NCBI GenBank assembly: GCA_018064885.1 | Contig: JAGHUI010000037.1 | Coordinates: 43,240 to 107,239 of the forward strand | Length of the DNA stretch: 64,000 nt | DNA from: Candidatus Minthosoma equi | Lineage (GTDB): Bacteria > Bacteroidota > Bacteroidia > Bacteroidales > Bacteroidaceae | Reading direction: 5' to 3' | In this document: in pieces, positions 33,139 through 42,194 of the stretch | Numbering within the stretch: the stretch's first letter is position 1 | How the letters are laid out: every line of letters starts with the position of its first letter | Translations under genes and position numbers: made by a program | The notes under the pieces: generated by a model | What the model was told of the DNA's origin: nothing | The model's database searches: none | What the model saw: only the letters and a program-made list of their open reading frames with translations

Positions 33139-34341
33139 TTATGCAAGGGATTGGCGGTACCAATCGAAGAGTTTCTGAACACCGTCTTCGATTTCGACTT
33201 TGTGGGACCAGCCAAGACTGTGGAGCTTGCAGACATCGATAAGTTTGCGCATCGTGCCATCTGGTTTGGTAGAATCGAAGAGGACTTCGCCTTGGAATCC
33301 TACGGCCTTCACGACAAGTTCGGAGAGTTCACGAATGGTGAGCTCTTTGCCGGTGCCTACGTTGATATGGCAATTGCGAATCTCGCCGAGGGATGGAATG
33401 GCACCTCCACGACCAGTGGAGTGATTGCGATCAACTACACCATCTGCTTTGACGCCATAATGGACAGAAGAGTACTTCTCAATACCGATGATGTCAGAGA
33501 AATTGACGTTGAGGAGAACATGAACAGAAGCGTCTGCCATATCTTCAGACCACAGGAACTCACGAAGTGGTTTGCCTGTACCCCAAAGGGTTACCTTGTT
33601 GTTCTCTATACCGTAGAATGCAAGGACTTTCAAAATTGTCTGTTCATCGCTGTTACCATCGATGACATAACGAACAACTTCACCATTCTCTTTGATGTTT
33701 GCACCTACAGGACGAATGCTCAGATCCTTGCGGATTGCTTCCCAATTATCATCAGCAATGAGCTTTGCAAGATACACTTTGCGCATCATAGCTGGCATGA
33801 CGTGACTGTTCTCCAGATGGAAATTATCATTTGGGCCATAGAGGTTAGTCGGCATGACGGCTATATAGTTGGTACCATACTGGAGGTTGTATGACTCACA
33901 CATTTTCAAACCTGCTATCTTGGCGATAGCATACTCCTCGTTGGTATATTCCAGTTCGGATGTAAGCAGGCAATCCTCCTTCATTGGCTGTGGTGCATTC
34001 TTTGGGTAGATGCAGGTTGAGCCTAAGAAGAGGAGTTTTTCTACGCCATGAGCGTATGCTTCAGAGATTACATTGCACTGAATCTTCATGTTCATCATCA
34101 TGAAGTCGGCACGATATAGCGAGTTTGCCATGATGCCGCCGACAAAAGCTGCAGCAAGAACAACAGCATCTGGTCGCTCTTCGTCAAAGAACTTCTTGAC
34201 AGCATACTGGTCGGTCAAATCTAATTCCTTATGAGAACGACCTACCAAATTATTATATCCTCTTGACTTGAGGTTATTCCATATTGCAGAACCAACGAGG
34301 CCGTGATGACCTGCAATGTATATCTTAGAACTTTTATTCAT
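33139..34341 (-). CDS. fcl: GDP-L-fucose synthase
   Basis: A 400-residue epimerase/reductase that completes GDP-L-fucose from the Gmd product. KIYIAGHHGLVGSAIW is the NADP-binding N-terminus, FLGSTCIYPKNAPQPMKE is the catalytic Ser block, YAIAK is the YxxxK motif, and MPTNLYGPNDNFHLENSHVM is the family signature. The length exceeds the usual 310-320 residues because of an extra middle region (about 190-300), a variant I believe is common in Bacteroidales. The start ATG 34341 gives MNKSSKIYIAGHHG. Confidence 0.95.
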   Translation of the reverse strand: MNKSSKIYIAGHHGLVGSAIWNNLKSRGYNNLVGRSHKELDLTDQYAVKKFFDEERPDAVVLAAAFVGGIMANSLYRADFMMMNMKIQCNVISEAYAHGVEKLLFLGSTCIYPKNAPQPMKEDCLLTSELEYTNEEYAIAKIAGLKMCESYNLQYGTNYIAVMPTNLYGPNDNFHLENSHVMPAMMRKVYLAKLIADDNWEAIRKDLSIRPVGANIKENGEVVRYVIDGNSDEQTILKVLAFYGIENNKVTLWGTGKPLREFLWSEDMADASVHVLLNVNFSDIIGIEKYSSVHYGVKADGVVDRNHSTGRGGAIPSLGEIRNCHINVGTGKELTIRELSELVVKAVGFQGEVLFDSTKPDGTMRKLIDVCKLHSLGWSHKVEIEDGVQKLFDWYRQSLA

Positions 34342-34641
34342 ATCAATTGATTATATAAGCTATAGGCAGACTTATTTCCCTGTGAAAGGAATAGTAAAAG
34401 CGGGAAGCAGTTTCCACCTTAACTTATTTATCATTAATTTTGTATTAATAGAAGAAGTCATGCTTCGCTCATAGTAGAATGTTTAATGTGCGGAGTAATC
34501 AATTGAACCAAGAGGTCGGCATGGCTTCTTTGGGTTATGGACTTTTGAGTTACGTTACGGATACAGCAAACCTTCTCTGCAAGATATTTCTTACAAAGAA
34601 TCAATAAGTTACAATAAACATTACATCAACTTGTTAATTTT
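34342..34641. other. Leader between upxY and the capsule biosynthesis genes
   Basis: A 300-base, gene-free interval on the capsule transcript between the antiterminator gene and fcl. No strong terminator or recognised RNA is seen. Because UpxY-type proteins act on the leader of their own transcript, a recognition site could lie between 35644 and this interval, but I cannot point to it. Confidence 0.35.
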
Positions 34642-35517
34642 TTACATCACAAGCTGGTTATATATATTAAAAGCCTCGGCTGAGAGGGTGAGCATTGACT
34701 CACTCTTTAGCTTTGGCTGGAGTTGTTCTATTTCGTTCTTTATCTTCTTGGCATCCTCGAACAGGTTGAGGATGAGGTAGCACTGGAGGAGCATGCTGAG
34801 GAAGCGCACTCGAGAATTGAGAGTTGAGGTCTGCAGATTGCGGAATCGCTTGACAAAGATGTTGATTGCCTGTGTAAGCTCTATTGGGATTAGCTGTCCC
34901 TGGCGTTTGAGCTCTATGGCTTTCTCCACTCTTGGTGCAAGAGAGTTCATCTTCTGATAAAAATGATGGGAGCCTTTGGCAAACTCAAGGACTTCGATCA
35001 TCTGAGGTTCTATCTCAAGTGTTGGCACGGCAAGCACATCTGAGATGCGGACGAGGATGCGACCTCCGTCTTTTCCTTGCTGTGAGAGCAAGATGCCCTC
35101 AACACCTTCGAATGGTCCGCCAATGATGCGCACCTTATCTCCTTTTTCGAGCATATCGTTGGAAGGCTGGAGGAATGGAACTTCGTTTTGATACTGACCA
35201 ACAGTCTGCATGAACATCTGCATCTGCTTGTCTGGAATGACAAGAAGACGTTTCTGATCCATCTTGCTCTTTGACTTTCGCCAGATTGCAGTGAGCTTTG
35301 GGCGGTATTTTTGCTCAAATTCGACCACTCGACCCTCTTCGCTACGCATGAAAATGTAACTGAACATGACTGGTTTTTCTACCACTTTATCTCCATAACG
35401 GGTATTTTCTACCTTCTGGATTGTTGGCAGATACACCTCAAGACCTGCATCACGAAACTTGTCACGGAACGAGAGTACCGTGGAAGCCGAATGAGTTTTA
35501 AGCAGGAACCAATTCAT
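34642..35517 (-). CDS. UpxY-family transcription antiterminator (NusG-like)
   Basis: A 291-residue protein with a NusG N-terminal domain (MNWFLLKTHSASTVLSFRDK, then LEVYLPTIQKVE and KPVMFSYIFMR) and a KOW domain (KGDKVRIIGGPFEGVEGILL) near residues 125-145. A C-terminal helical extension of about 110 residues is longer than in typical UpxY. UpxY proteins load on RNA polymerase at the start of one capsule operon and let it read through terminators in that operon. It has its own promoter, which suggests that it drives the long minus-strand polysaccharide transcript. Confidence 0.88.
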   Translation of the reverse strand: MNWFLLKTHSASTVLSFRDKFRDAGLEVYLPTIQKVENTRYGDKVVEKPVMFSYIFMRSEEGRVVEFEQKYRPKLTAIWRKSKSKMDQKRLLVIPDKQMQMFMQTVGQYQNEVPFLQPSNDMLEKGDKVRIIGGPFEGVEGILLSQQGKDGGRILVRISDVLAVPTLEIEPQMIEVLEFAKGSHHFYQKMNSLAPRVEKAIELKRQGQLIPIELTQAINIFVKRFRNLQTSTLNSRVRFLSMLLQCYLILNLFEDAKKIKNEIEQLQPKLKSESMLTLSAEAFNIYNQLVM

Positions 35518-35541
35518 GTTACTATTTTTCTAAATATTTGG

Positions 35542-35571
35542 CAAATATAAAGAAACTTGTTAAAATTTCAA
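35542..35571 (-). promoter_or_regulatory. Promoter upstream of upxY
   Basis: The minus strand shows TTG (35571-35569), 19 bases, then TATATTTG (35549-35542), 24 bases before the upxY ATG. This matches the Bacteroidota consensus well and is probably the main start of the polysaccharide operon. Confidence 0.65.
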
Positions 35572-35644
35572 AATTATTTGACATAAAACTGTGAAAAACT
35601 TTAGTTTTTACATCAAAACATCACATATTTAAACTTGACATACG

Positions 35645-36577
35645 TCATTTTTTGAGATTACTTATACACTTCTCAAGCGAGTCAACCCAATATGGAACGG
35701 CTATACCGAACGTATCTTTGAAGGATTTTTTGTCGAGCACACTATAGGATGGGCGCGTCACAGGAGATGGGTATTCTGAACTGTAACATGGCTGGATGTC
35801 GCAATCATTATTGCCAGCTATGCGAGCAATCATTTTGGTGAAGTCATACCATGAGGTCACTCCCTCATTTGAGTAATGGTAAATGCCTGTATTTCCCTCA
35901 AATTTCTTGTTTTCTATAATATCGAAAATGGCAGCTGCAAGATCGTACGCATAGGTTGGAGTTCCACACTGATCAAATACAACCTTGAGAGCTGGTTTTG
36001 TTGCTGTTAGATTCAGCATTGTCTTGCAGAAGTTCTTGCCAAATTCAGAATACAGCCAAGCAGTACGAAGGATGATATAGCCCCCTCCGGCTCCACCCAA
36101 AGTGGAGGGACTGGAAGATGAGAAGACTTGCTGGATCTTCTGTTCGCCATGCAATTTTGTTGTTCCATAGACACCAGTTGGCGTGCCTTTCTGATCTGGA
36201 TTACAAGGGGTGTTGTATGGTTCTTTGCCAAACACATAATCGGTGGAAATCTGAACGAGAAGACCATTAACTTCCTTCATCGCAATAGCAAGATTTTCTG
36301 GTGCATCAGCATTGAGTTTTTCTGCAAGAACTGCAAGTTTTTCATCATTCTCACAAGCATCAACATTTGTCCAAGCAGCACAGTTGACAATAGCAGTTAC
36401 ATCATTGTCTTTCACCATCTTACGTATCGCCTCAAGGTCAGTAATATCAAGGAATGTTGTTTCCAGTCCTTCCACTTGATTTACATCGGTGAAAATATAA
36501 CGATTGTCAGAATCTTTTGATACGATTCGCATCTCATTGCCAAGCTGTCCATTGGCACCTGTAACAAGGATAGTCAT
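35645..36577 (-). CDS. rfbD: dTDP-4-dehydrorhamnose reductase with in-frame repeat insertion
   Basis: A 310-residue reductase: TGANGQLGNEMR (NADPH-binding), VNCAAWTNVDACENDEKLA, LVQISTDYVFG and YGTTKLHGE (YxxxK) are canonical, as is the following ILRTAWLYSEFGKNF. Between KLHGEQKIQQVF and YIILRTAWLYS an extra stretch SSSSPSTLGGAGGG is encoded by 36081-36110, whose bases CCCCCTCCGG...AGTGGAGGGA form a hairpin. Other RfbD proteins have only a short turn there. With rfbC it gives the last two steps of dTDP-rhamnose synthesis. It lies upstream of upxY with its own -7 box. Confidence 0.93.
   Translation of the reverse strand: MTILVTGANGQLGNEMRIVSKDSDNRYIFTDVNQVEGLETTFLDITDLEAIRKMVKDNDVTAIVNCAAWTNVDACENDEKLAVLAEKLNADAPENLAIAMKEVNGLLVQISTDYVFGKEPYNTPCNPDQKGTPTGVYGTTKLHGEQKIQQVFSSSSPSTLGGAGGGYIILRTAWLYSEFGKNFCKTMLNLTATKPALKVVFDQCGTPTYAYDLAAAIFDIIENKKFEGNTGIYHYSNEGVTSWYDFTKMIARIAGNNDCDIQPCYSSEYPSPVTRPSYSVLDKKSFKDTFGIAVPYWVDSLEKCISNLKK
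36081..36110. repeat. REP-like palindrome inside rfbD
   Basis: CCCCCTCCGGCTCCACCCAA followed by AGTGGAGGGA folds CCCTCC.../...GGAGGG and resembles the intergenic CTCCCCCT/AGGGGGAG repeats at 39797-43499. It is in frame and adds about 14 residues to RfbD. Confidence 0.55.
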
Positions 36578-36656
36578 ATAACTATTTTCTAAATTAATAA
36601 AGTTTCACATAATCTACCGAGCAGTCTATAAACACAGATTGCCAGATAATAAAGTG

Positions 36657-36664
36657 CAAAGTTA
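36657..36664 (-). promoter_or_regulatory. -7 box upstream of rfbD
   Basis: The minus strand reads TAACTTTG at 36664-36657, 80 bases before the rfbD ATG. A TTG -33 element at the usual distance is not clear. Confidence 0.45.
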
Positions 36665-36758
36665 CGAATTTTTGTTAGAACATTGAGTGGAAAATGAGAA
36701 AAAAGCACACTTTCAAAGATTATTATATAAAATATGTGTGTATCTCAAAATAAATTCA

Positions 36759-36766
36759 TACTTTTG
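36759..36766 (+). promoter_or_regulatory. -7 box of the GH127 gene
   Basis: TACTTTTG fits TAnnTTTG and ends 27 bases before the ATG at 36794. Together with the minus-strand box at 36657 it marks a divergent promoter region between rfbD and the glycoside hydrolase. Confidence 0.55.
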
Positions 36767-36793
36767 CACAATCATATTGAATAATTAGCTAAA

Positions 36794-39700
36794 ATGAAAA
36801 ATCTAAATCTTTTTATCTTGGGAGTTGCAGGAATGATTATCGCAACTCCAAGTGCAGCGTCAGCTTCAACCTTGGCTGATGCACCATCATCATTTGTAAA
36901 AGTGAAGGAGCGCTCCATCGTGAAGGTGGAAGCTATCAACGTGGAAACACCAGTAGGAACTGTTGCTCGCCTGCCATATCAGGTGCTCGTGACTTATAGT
37001 GACGGCAAGCAGGAATGGCGCCAAACGAAATGGGGAAACTCTCTGTTGAGCATGGAGCAGCAACAATCTAATGTGGAAATGTATCCTGTTGGAAAAACGT
37101 ACACGGTAAACGGTTTCATCATTGGTGACAACACAAGCGAGAACGGTTATCCTATCACAGCAAACGTAAAGGTTGTCGAAAAGGGATGGGATGTGCCTGC
37201 TGCAATGCCAAAAGCTGAGTCTCTGGCTCTCAGCAACATACAGATCACAGGCAGTAACCGTTTGACAAACAACCGTGACCTTGACATCAAGACGCTCCTT
37301 GCACTTGACGTCAATCAGCAGTTATACAACTATCGCGACACTTACGGTTTCTCTACCGAGGGTTACAAGACTTCTGACGGTTGGGATTCTCCAACAACAA
37401 AGCTGAAAGGTCATGGAACTGGCCACTACATGAGCGCTCTTGCCTTTGCATACGCCAGCAGTGTTGGCAATCCTAAGCAGATGGAAGAGTTCCGCAACCG
37501 CATCGAAACCATGGTTAATGGTCTTCGCGAATGTCAGGAACGCACTTTCGTGTGGGACAGCACTCTCAACCGCTATTGGGAAGCTCGCGACTTTGCTCCA
37601 GAAGAACAATTCAAGCAGATGAAGGGTTCATGGGCTGCTTTTGATGAATACAAGAAGGACTACAAGCATTATGGCTATGGCTACATCAATGCCATCCCTG
37701 CTGCTCATGCCGTTCTCATTGAAGACTATCGTCCATACAATAACGAAGAAGGTGTTTGGGCACCTTATTACACAATCCACAAGCAGTTAGCTGGCCTCAT
37801 TGATATTGCTAATGTGATGAACAGCACTCCTGCCCCAAGCAACAACGATCAGCACCTGACAAACAAGGAGATAGCAGCAAAGGCTCTTCTCATTGCCAAA
37901 GACATGGGGCTTTGGGTTTGGAACCGCATGCACTACCGTACATACGTAAAGATGGACGGCAGCAAGGCTGAGCGTCAGGCAAAGCCAGGTAACCGCTATG
38001 AGATGTGGAACATGTATATCGCTGGTGAAGTTGGCGGTATGGCAGAAAGCCTCTCACGCCTCAGCGAAATGGTAAGCGATGCAACAGAAAAAGCACACCT
38101 GCTTGAAGCTGCAAACTGCTTCGATGCACCAGCATTCTTCAATCCTGTTGCACAGAATGTTGATGACATCCGCACACGTCATGCCAATCAGCATATTCCT
38201 ATGATTACCGGTGCATTACGTTCTTATCGCGGCAATGCAAATCCTTACTATTACAACCTTGCATACAACTTCTGGAATCTCATCCAAGGACGTTATGCAT
38301 ACGCTACTGGCGGTGTTGGCAACGGTGAGATGTGGCGCCAGCCTTACAGCCAGATTCTTTCAATGAACACAAGCGTACAGAGTGACTGGCATCGCAACAT
38401 GATGCCAAATCCAGACATAAACGAGACATGCTGTGCATATAACTTGGCAAAACTCACTAAGGATTTGAACTGCTATGATCCTGATAATGCAGCATATATG
38501 GACTACTACGAGCGAGTACTCTACAATCAGATTATCGGTTCTGTAAATCCTAAGGAATGGGGAGTATGCTACCAGTATGCTGTGGGTATGAATGCAAGCA
38601 AGCCATTCGGAAGCGAGACACCTCAGAGCACTTGCTGCGGTGGTACTGGCGTGGAGAATCATGTGAAGTACCAGGAAGCAGAGTACTTCGTCAACCCATC
38701 AGCGAAGACTCTTTACGTTGGTCTCTACCTCCCATCAATTGCTGATGTTCAGGCATTTGACGCAAAAATCACTCAGGAATGCGAATGGCCAGCAGAGAAG
38801 AGCACCATCAGCTTCGCCTCTACAACTAAGCCTTTTGCCATCAAGTTTCGTGTTCCATATTGGGCAACTGAAGGCTTTGACATCAAGGTTAACGGCAAAT
38901 CTGTTGCAAAGCAGTACCAACCATCATCATACGTAGAACTCTCTGAGCGCCAGTGGACTGCAAGTGACAAGATTGAAGTCATCATGCCATTCACAAAGCA
39001 CATCAACTGGGGACCAGACAAGATGGATCTTGCTGCTACTGGCAAGAACGAGACACGCACTCCATTCAATCCACAATGGGTTGGCGCACTTATGTATGGC
39101 CCACTCGTAATGGCAACTAACGATGTCACAGAATGGAAGGATGCAGACTTCGACCTTTCTTCCTCACTTGTTGAAATTCAGCCACAAGGCATCGTGGGCA
39201 AGGATGAGACAGGTGGCCCTCTCTATGCTATGAACCTTATGAGAAACGGACAGACTGTTTCATTCTCTCCAGACTATTATCAGACAAAGCATGAGACTCA
39301 CTACCTCCGCTTGAATGTGCAGTCAGGCAATAAGAGCAAGGCAAAGAAAGGCATTGACATGACTAACCTTGAGCAGGCTATTCAGGTAGGCCGCGAGAGA
39401 GTGTATGCACAAAACGCATGGAACGATCTGAAAGTCAAGGTTCCTGCATTCTCACCATGGGCACCAAACGGTTACGCTCGTCTCATCGAGCTTTTGGAGA
39501 AGGCTGACGCTGTTGTTGCAAAGGACAAGAAGTCTGTAACTCAGGAAGAGATCAATGCAACAACATCAGCACTCAACGTTGCAATCAACACAATGCGCCC
39601 GGGCAACCTTGCAGAGCCAGAAGATCTTGCAGAACTTCTTCCTCTCGTAACTCAATCAAAGGAGATTGAGAACAAGAGCACAGAATTGCGCGAAGCTATC

Positions 39701-39796
39701 AACTATGCAGATATGGTCATCAGCTATGTAAATGACGGTTCAGGTACACAAGACCTCATCGACAAAGCATTGGCAAGATTGAAGAAGGCACTATAG
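36794..39796 (+). CDS. GH127-family beta-L-arabinofuranosidase, secreted
   Basis: A 1000-residue exported enzyme. A signal peptide (MKNLNLFILGVAGMIIATPS and on) is followed by a Big_4-like Ig domain (about 40-130), then the GH127/DUF1680 catalytic core. The zinc/catalytic cysteines are visible in NETCCAYNLAKL (near 543) and STCCGGTGVENHVKYQEAEY (near 612), with YYTIHKQLAGL and QHIPMITGALR as other core motifs. GH127 enzymes release beta-L-arabinofuranose from plant cell-wall glycans and glycoproteins. The last 120 residues form a helical FIVAR-like region. No SusC/D pair lies nearby, so it is a solitary enzyme. Confidence 0.92.
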   Translation: MKNLNLFILGVAGMIIATPSAASASTLADAPSSFVKVKERSIVKVEAINVETPVGTVARLPYQVLVTYSDGKQEWRQTKWGNSLLSMEQQQSNVEMYPVGKTYTVNGFIIGDNTSENGYPITANVKVVEKGWDVPAAMPKAESLALSNIQITGSNRLTNNRDLDIKTLLALDVNQQLYNYRDTYGFSTEGYKTSDGWDSPTTKLKGHGTGHYMSALAFAYASSVGNPKQMEEFRNRIETMVNGLRECQERTFVWDSTLNRYWEARDFAPEEQFKQMKGSWAAFDEYKKDYKHYGYGYINAIPAAHAVLIEDYRPYNNEEGVWAPYYTIHKQLAGLIDIANVMNSTPAPSNNDQHLTNKEIAAKALLIAKDMGLWVWNRMHYRTYVKMDGSKAERQAKPGNRYEMWNMYIAGEVGGMAESLSRLSEMVSDATEKAHLLEAANCFDAPAFFNPVAQNVDDIRTRHANQHIPMITGALRSYRGNANPYYYNLAYNFWNLIQGRYAYATGGVGNGEMWRQPYSQILSMNTSVQSDWHRNMMPNPDINETCCAYNLAKLTKDLNCYDPDNAAYMDYYERVLYNQIIGSVNPKEWGVCYQYAVGMNASKPFGSETPQSTCCGGTGVENHVKYQEAEYFVNPSAKTLYVGLYLPSIADVQAFDAKITQECEWPAEKSTISFASTTKPFAIKFRVPYWATEGFDIKVNGKSVAKQYQPSSYVELSERQWTASDKIEVIMPFTKHINWGPDKMDLAATGKNETRTPFNPQWVGALMYGPLVMATNDVTEWKDADFDLSSSLVEIQPQGIVGKDETGGPLYAMNLMRNGQTVSFSPDYYQTKHETHYLRLNVQSGNKSKAKKGIDMTNLEQAIQVGRERVYAQNAWNDLKVKVPAFSPWAPNGYARLIELLEKADAVVAKDKKSVTQEEINATTSALNVAINTMRPGNLAEPEDLAELLPLVTQSKEIENKSTELREAINYADMVISYVNDGSGTQDLIDKALARLKKAL

Positions 39797-39849
39797 AGAC
39801 CATCTCTGTCCTACGGACATCTCTCCCGTAGAGGGGGAGACCATGCGGA
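39797..39849. repeat. REP-like repeat A
   Basis: GACCATCTCTGTCCTACGGA then CATCTCTCCC and GTAGAGGGGGAGACC, starting right after the GH127 stop codon. It is related to copies B to E (40646-43499). Confidence 0.75.
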
Positions 39850-39889
39850 CTAACCTCTTGCAAAAAAGTTTTACACATTATTATATATA

Positions 39890-39926
39890 GAGGCGAGCAA
39901 CTGCGGTTGTTCGCCTTTTCTGTTTT
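39890..39926 (+). terminator. Terminator after the GH127 gene
   Basis: AGGCGAGCAAC pairs with GTTGTTCGCCT around a TGCG loop (39891-39916) and is followed by TTTTCTGTTTT. It should end the GH127 transcript. Confidence 0.75.
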
Positions 39927-40006
39927 ACAATATCGATTAAAATAGCTTAATTAAGACGTTTGTTGCTAAAAATGTCTTAATTAGCATAAATATTTGTTAT
40001 AATTCG

Positions 40007-40038
40007 TTTGTTCATTATAAATAAATGATGTATTTTTG
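40007..40038 (+). promoter_or_regulatory. Promoter of the nfeD-flotillin operon
   Basis: TTTG (40007-40010), 20 bases, TATTTTTG (40031-40038), 42 bases before the ATG at 40079. Confidence 0.6.
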
Positions 40039-40078
40039 TGGCGAATTAATGGAAAGTTAAACCAAAAACACTTTCAAC

Positions 40079-40663
40079 ATGCAAGAGTATTTAGACCTTT
40101 TCAGTCAGATGGACACCTCAATGCAGGTGTTCTGGGTTTGTGCCCTCGCAGGTTCTGTCATCTTCATCATTCAGATGATCCTAACGCTTATGGGAATGGA
40201 TCACAGCGATATTGATGTTGACTTTGACGGAGCAGACACCATGGACTATGGTGACAGCATCTCACTATTCAGCATTAAGAACTTTGTCAATTTCGTTGTC
40301 GGCTTCGGCTGGGCAGGCGTATGTTTGAACGATGCCATAAGCAACCGTGTTGTTCTGACAATCGTTGCAACCATTGTAGGTGTGCTTTTTGTCCTGATGT
40401 TCTTCTTCATCAAGAAACAGACTAAGAAGCTTGAGCACAACGGAGCATTCCAAATCAACGACTGCAAAGGCAAGACCGTAGATGTCTATCTCCGCATTCC
40501 CGCATCTCGCAGCGGCAAAGGAAAGGTACAGATCAGTTTCAACGGTTCAATCCAAGAGATAGAGGCTATGACTGACGGAGACGAGATAAAGTCAGGTCAG
40601 AAAGTAACTGTAATAGACATCATTGACAAAACAACATTGTTAGTAAGACCCTCTCTGCCCTAA
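40079..40663 (+). CDS. NfeD-like membrane protein
   Basis: A 194-residue protein with two to three hydrophobic segments (residues 15-40, 62-85, 92-112) and a C-terminal OB-like domain (KGKTVDVYLRIPASRSGKGK then SGQKVTVIDIIDKTTLLV). NfeD proteins associate with flotillins and help organise membrane microdomains. The flotillin gene follows after 149 bases. The last codons, RPSLP-stop, come from REP-like repeat B, which runs across the end of the gene. Confidence 0.82.
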   Translation: MQEYLDLFSQMDTSMQVFWVCALAGSVIFIIQMILTLMGMDHSDIDVDFDGADTMDYGDSISLFSIKNFVNFVVGFGWAGVCLNDAISNRVVLTIVATIVGVLFVLMFFFIKKQTKKLEHNGAFQINDCKGKTVDVYLRIPASRSGKGKVQISFNGSIQEIEAMTDGDEIKSGQKVTVIDIIDKTTLLVRPSLP

Positions 40664-40700
40664 AGGGCATCTCCCCCATGAAGGGGGAGAACCATCCGGA
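40646..40700. repeat. REP-like repeat B
   Basis: AGACCCTCTCTGCCCTAAAG, GGCATCTCCCCC and AGGGGGAG. It begins inside the nfeD-like gene and supplies its stop codon. Together with the reverse-oriented copy C (40744-40795) it forms a large inverted repeat with about 45 bases between. Confidence 0.8.
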
Positions 40701-40743
40701 AGGAAAGCAATGAAAAAATATTCATAATTCGAGTCCCAATCAT

Positions 40744-40795
40744 CCGCACGGTCTCCCCCTCCACGGGGGAGATGTCCGCAGGACAGAGAGGGTCT
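40744..40795. repeat. REP-like repeat C (inverted)
   Basis: GGTCTCCCCCTCCACGGGGG, AGATGTCCGCAGGACAGAGA and GGGTCT, the reverse orientation of A, B and D. It ends 18 bases before the flotillin ATG. Confidence 0.8.
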
Positions 40796-40812
40796 CTAAA
40801 TAATCATAAAAT

Positions 40813-42186
40813 ATGACTTACCTAATTATTATTGCGATAGTAGTAGCCATCGTGCTCGTAATTTCTATCATCAATCGCTATCGCCGTTGTCCTTCAGACA
40901 AGATTCTTGTAGTGTATGGAACCACAGGAAACAAAGGCAGTGCCAAGTGTGTTCATGGAGGCGGTACATTCGTATGGCCTATCATCCAGGACTATTCATA
41001 CCTCTCGCTTACACCAATAAGCATTGATGCGAACCTCACAAATGCCCTCTCTCGCCAGAACATTCGTGTGGACGTGCCTTGCCGATTCACAGTAGGTATC
41101 TCCACTGATCCTGAGAGCATGACAGCTGCTGCTGAGCGCCTTCTTGGCCAGACACCAGGACAGATTCAGGAACTTGCCCGTGATATCCTCTTCGGTCAGC
41201 TCCGTCTTGTCATCGCAACAATGTCTATCGAGGAACTCAACAGCGACCGCGACAAGTTCCTTGATGCCATCTCCAGCAATGTGGAAGTGGAGCTTAAGAA
41301 GATCGGTCTCCGTCTCATCAACGTAAACGTAACCGACATCAACGACGAATCTGGCTACATTGAAGCTCTTGGTCAGGAAGCAGCTGCAAAGGCTATCAAC
41401 GAAGCAAAGGTTCGTGTAGCAGAGCAGGAGAAGATTGGTGAAATCGGTAAGGCTGATGCCGTTCGTGAAACTCGTATCCGTACAGCAGAAGCAAACGCTC
41501 AGGCTGTTCGAGGCGAGAACGAGGCAAAGGTTCAGATTGCTAATTCCGATGCTGATCGTCGTGAACGTGAGGCAGAAGCACAGCGCAAAGCTATTGCTGC
41601 TGAGAAGGTTGCAGCTGCAAAGGCACTTGAAGAGGCATACTCTGCAGAGCAGAAAGCTGAAGAGGCTCGTGCTAACCGCGAACGTGCAACACAGAGTGCA
41701 AACGTCCTCGTAAGTCAGGAAATCGAGAAGAAGCGTAAGATCATTGAGGCTGAGGCAGAAGCAGAAAAGATTCGTGTAAACGCTAAGGGTGAAGCCGATG
41801 CTGCATACGCAAAGATGGAAGCAGAAGCACGCGGTCTCTTTGAAATCCTCTCTCGCCAGGCACAAGGTTACGACAAGATGGTTCAAGCAGCAGGAGGCGA
41901 TGCCAACAAGGCATACATGCTGTTGTTGCTTGAGAAATTGCCAGAGCTTGTCAAGACTCAGGTGGAAGCAGTCAAGGGCATCAATATCGACCATGTTACT
42001 GTTTGGGACAGCGGAAATGGCGCCGATGGCAAGGGAAGCACAGCAAACTTCCTCAGCGGCTTGATGAAGAGCGTTCCCCCACTCCACGAGTTGTTCAACC
42101 AGGCTGGTCTTGACCTTCCTGAGTACCTTGCAAAGAAGAAGGAAGAAGAGCCTGCAGATGTTGACGCTGAAGAAGTTGAAGAATAA
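40813..42186 (+). CDS. Flotillin-like SPFH protein
   Basis: A 457-residue protein: one N-terminal transmembrane segment (YLIIIAIVVAIVLVISII), an SPFH/band-7 domain (about 40-190, with DILFGQLRLVIATMSIEELN), then a long Ala/Glu/Lys-rich coiled coil (about 190-370) with repeated EAEAEK-type runs. The architecture is that of bacterial flotillins that scaffold membrane microdomains together with NfeD. The C-terminal 85 residues are acidic at the very end (EEEPADVDAEEVEE). DUF4827 follows after eight bases. Confidence 0.92.
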   Translation: MTYLIIIAIVVAIVLVISIINRYRRCPSDKILVVYGTTGNKGSAKCVHGGGTFVWPIIQDYSYLSLTPISIDANLTNALSRQNIRVDVPCRFTVGISTDPESMTAAAERLLGQTPGQIQELARDILFGQLRLVIATMSIEELNSDRDKFLDAISSNVEVELKKIGLRLINVNVTDINDESGYIEALGQEAAAKAINEAKVRVAEQEKIGEIGKADAVRETRIRTAEANAQAVRGENEAKVQIANSDADRREREAEAQRKAIAAEKVAAAKALEEAYSAEQKAEEARANRERATQSANVLVSQEIEKKRKIIEAEAEAEKIRVNAKGEADAAYAKMEAEARGLFEILSRQAQGYDKMVQAAGGDANKAYMLLLLEKLPELVKTQVEAVKGINIDHVTVWDSGNGADGKGSTANFLSGLMKSVPPLHELFNQAGLDLPEYLAKKKEEEPADVDAEEVEE

Positions 42187-42194
42187 TAATTGAT

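Noticed and set aside
36794..39796. GH127 gene as part of a polysaccharide utilisation locus
   Set aside because: No SusC/SusD pair, sensor or other glycan-active gene lies next to it in the window.
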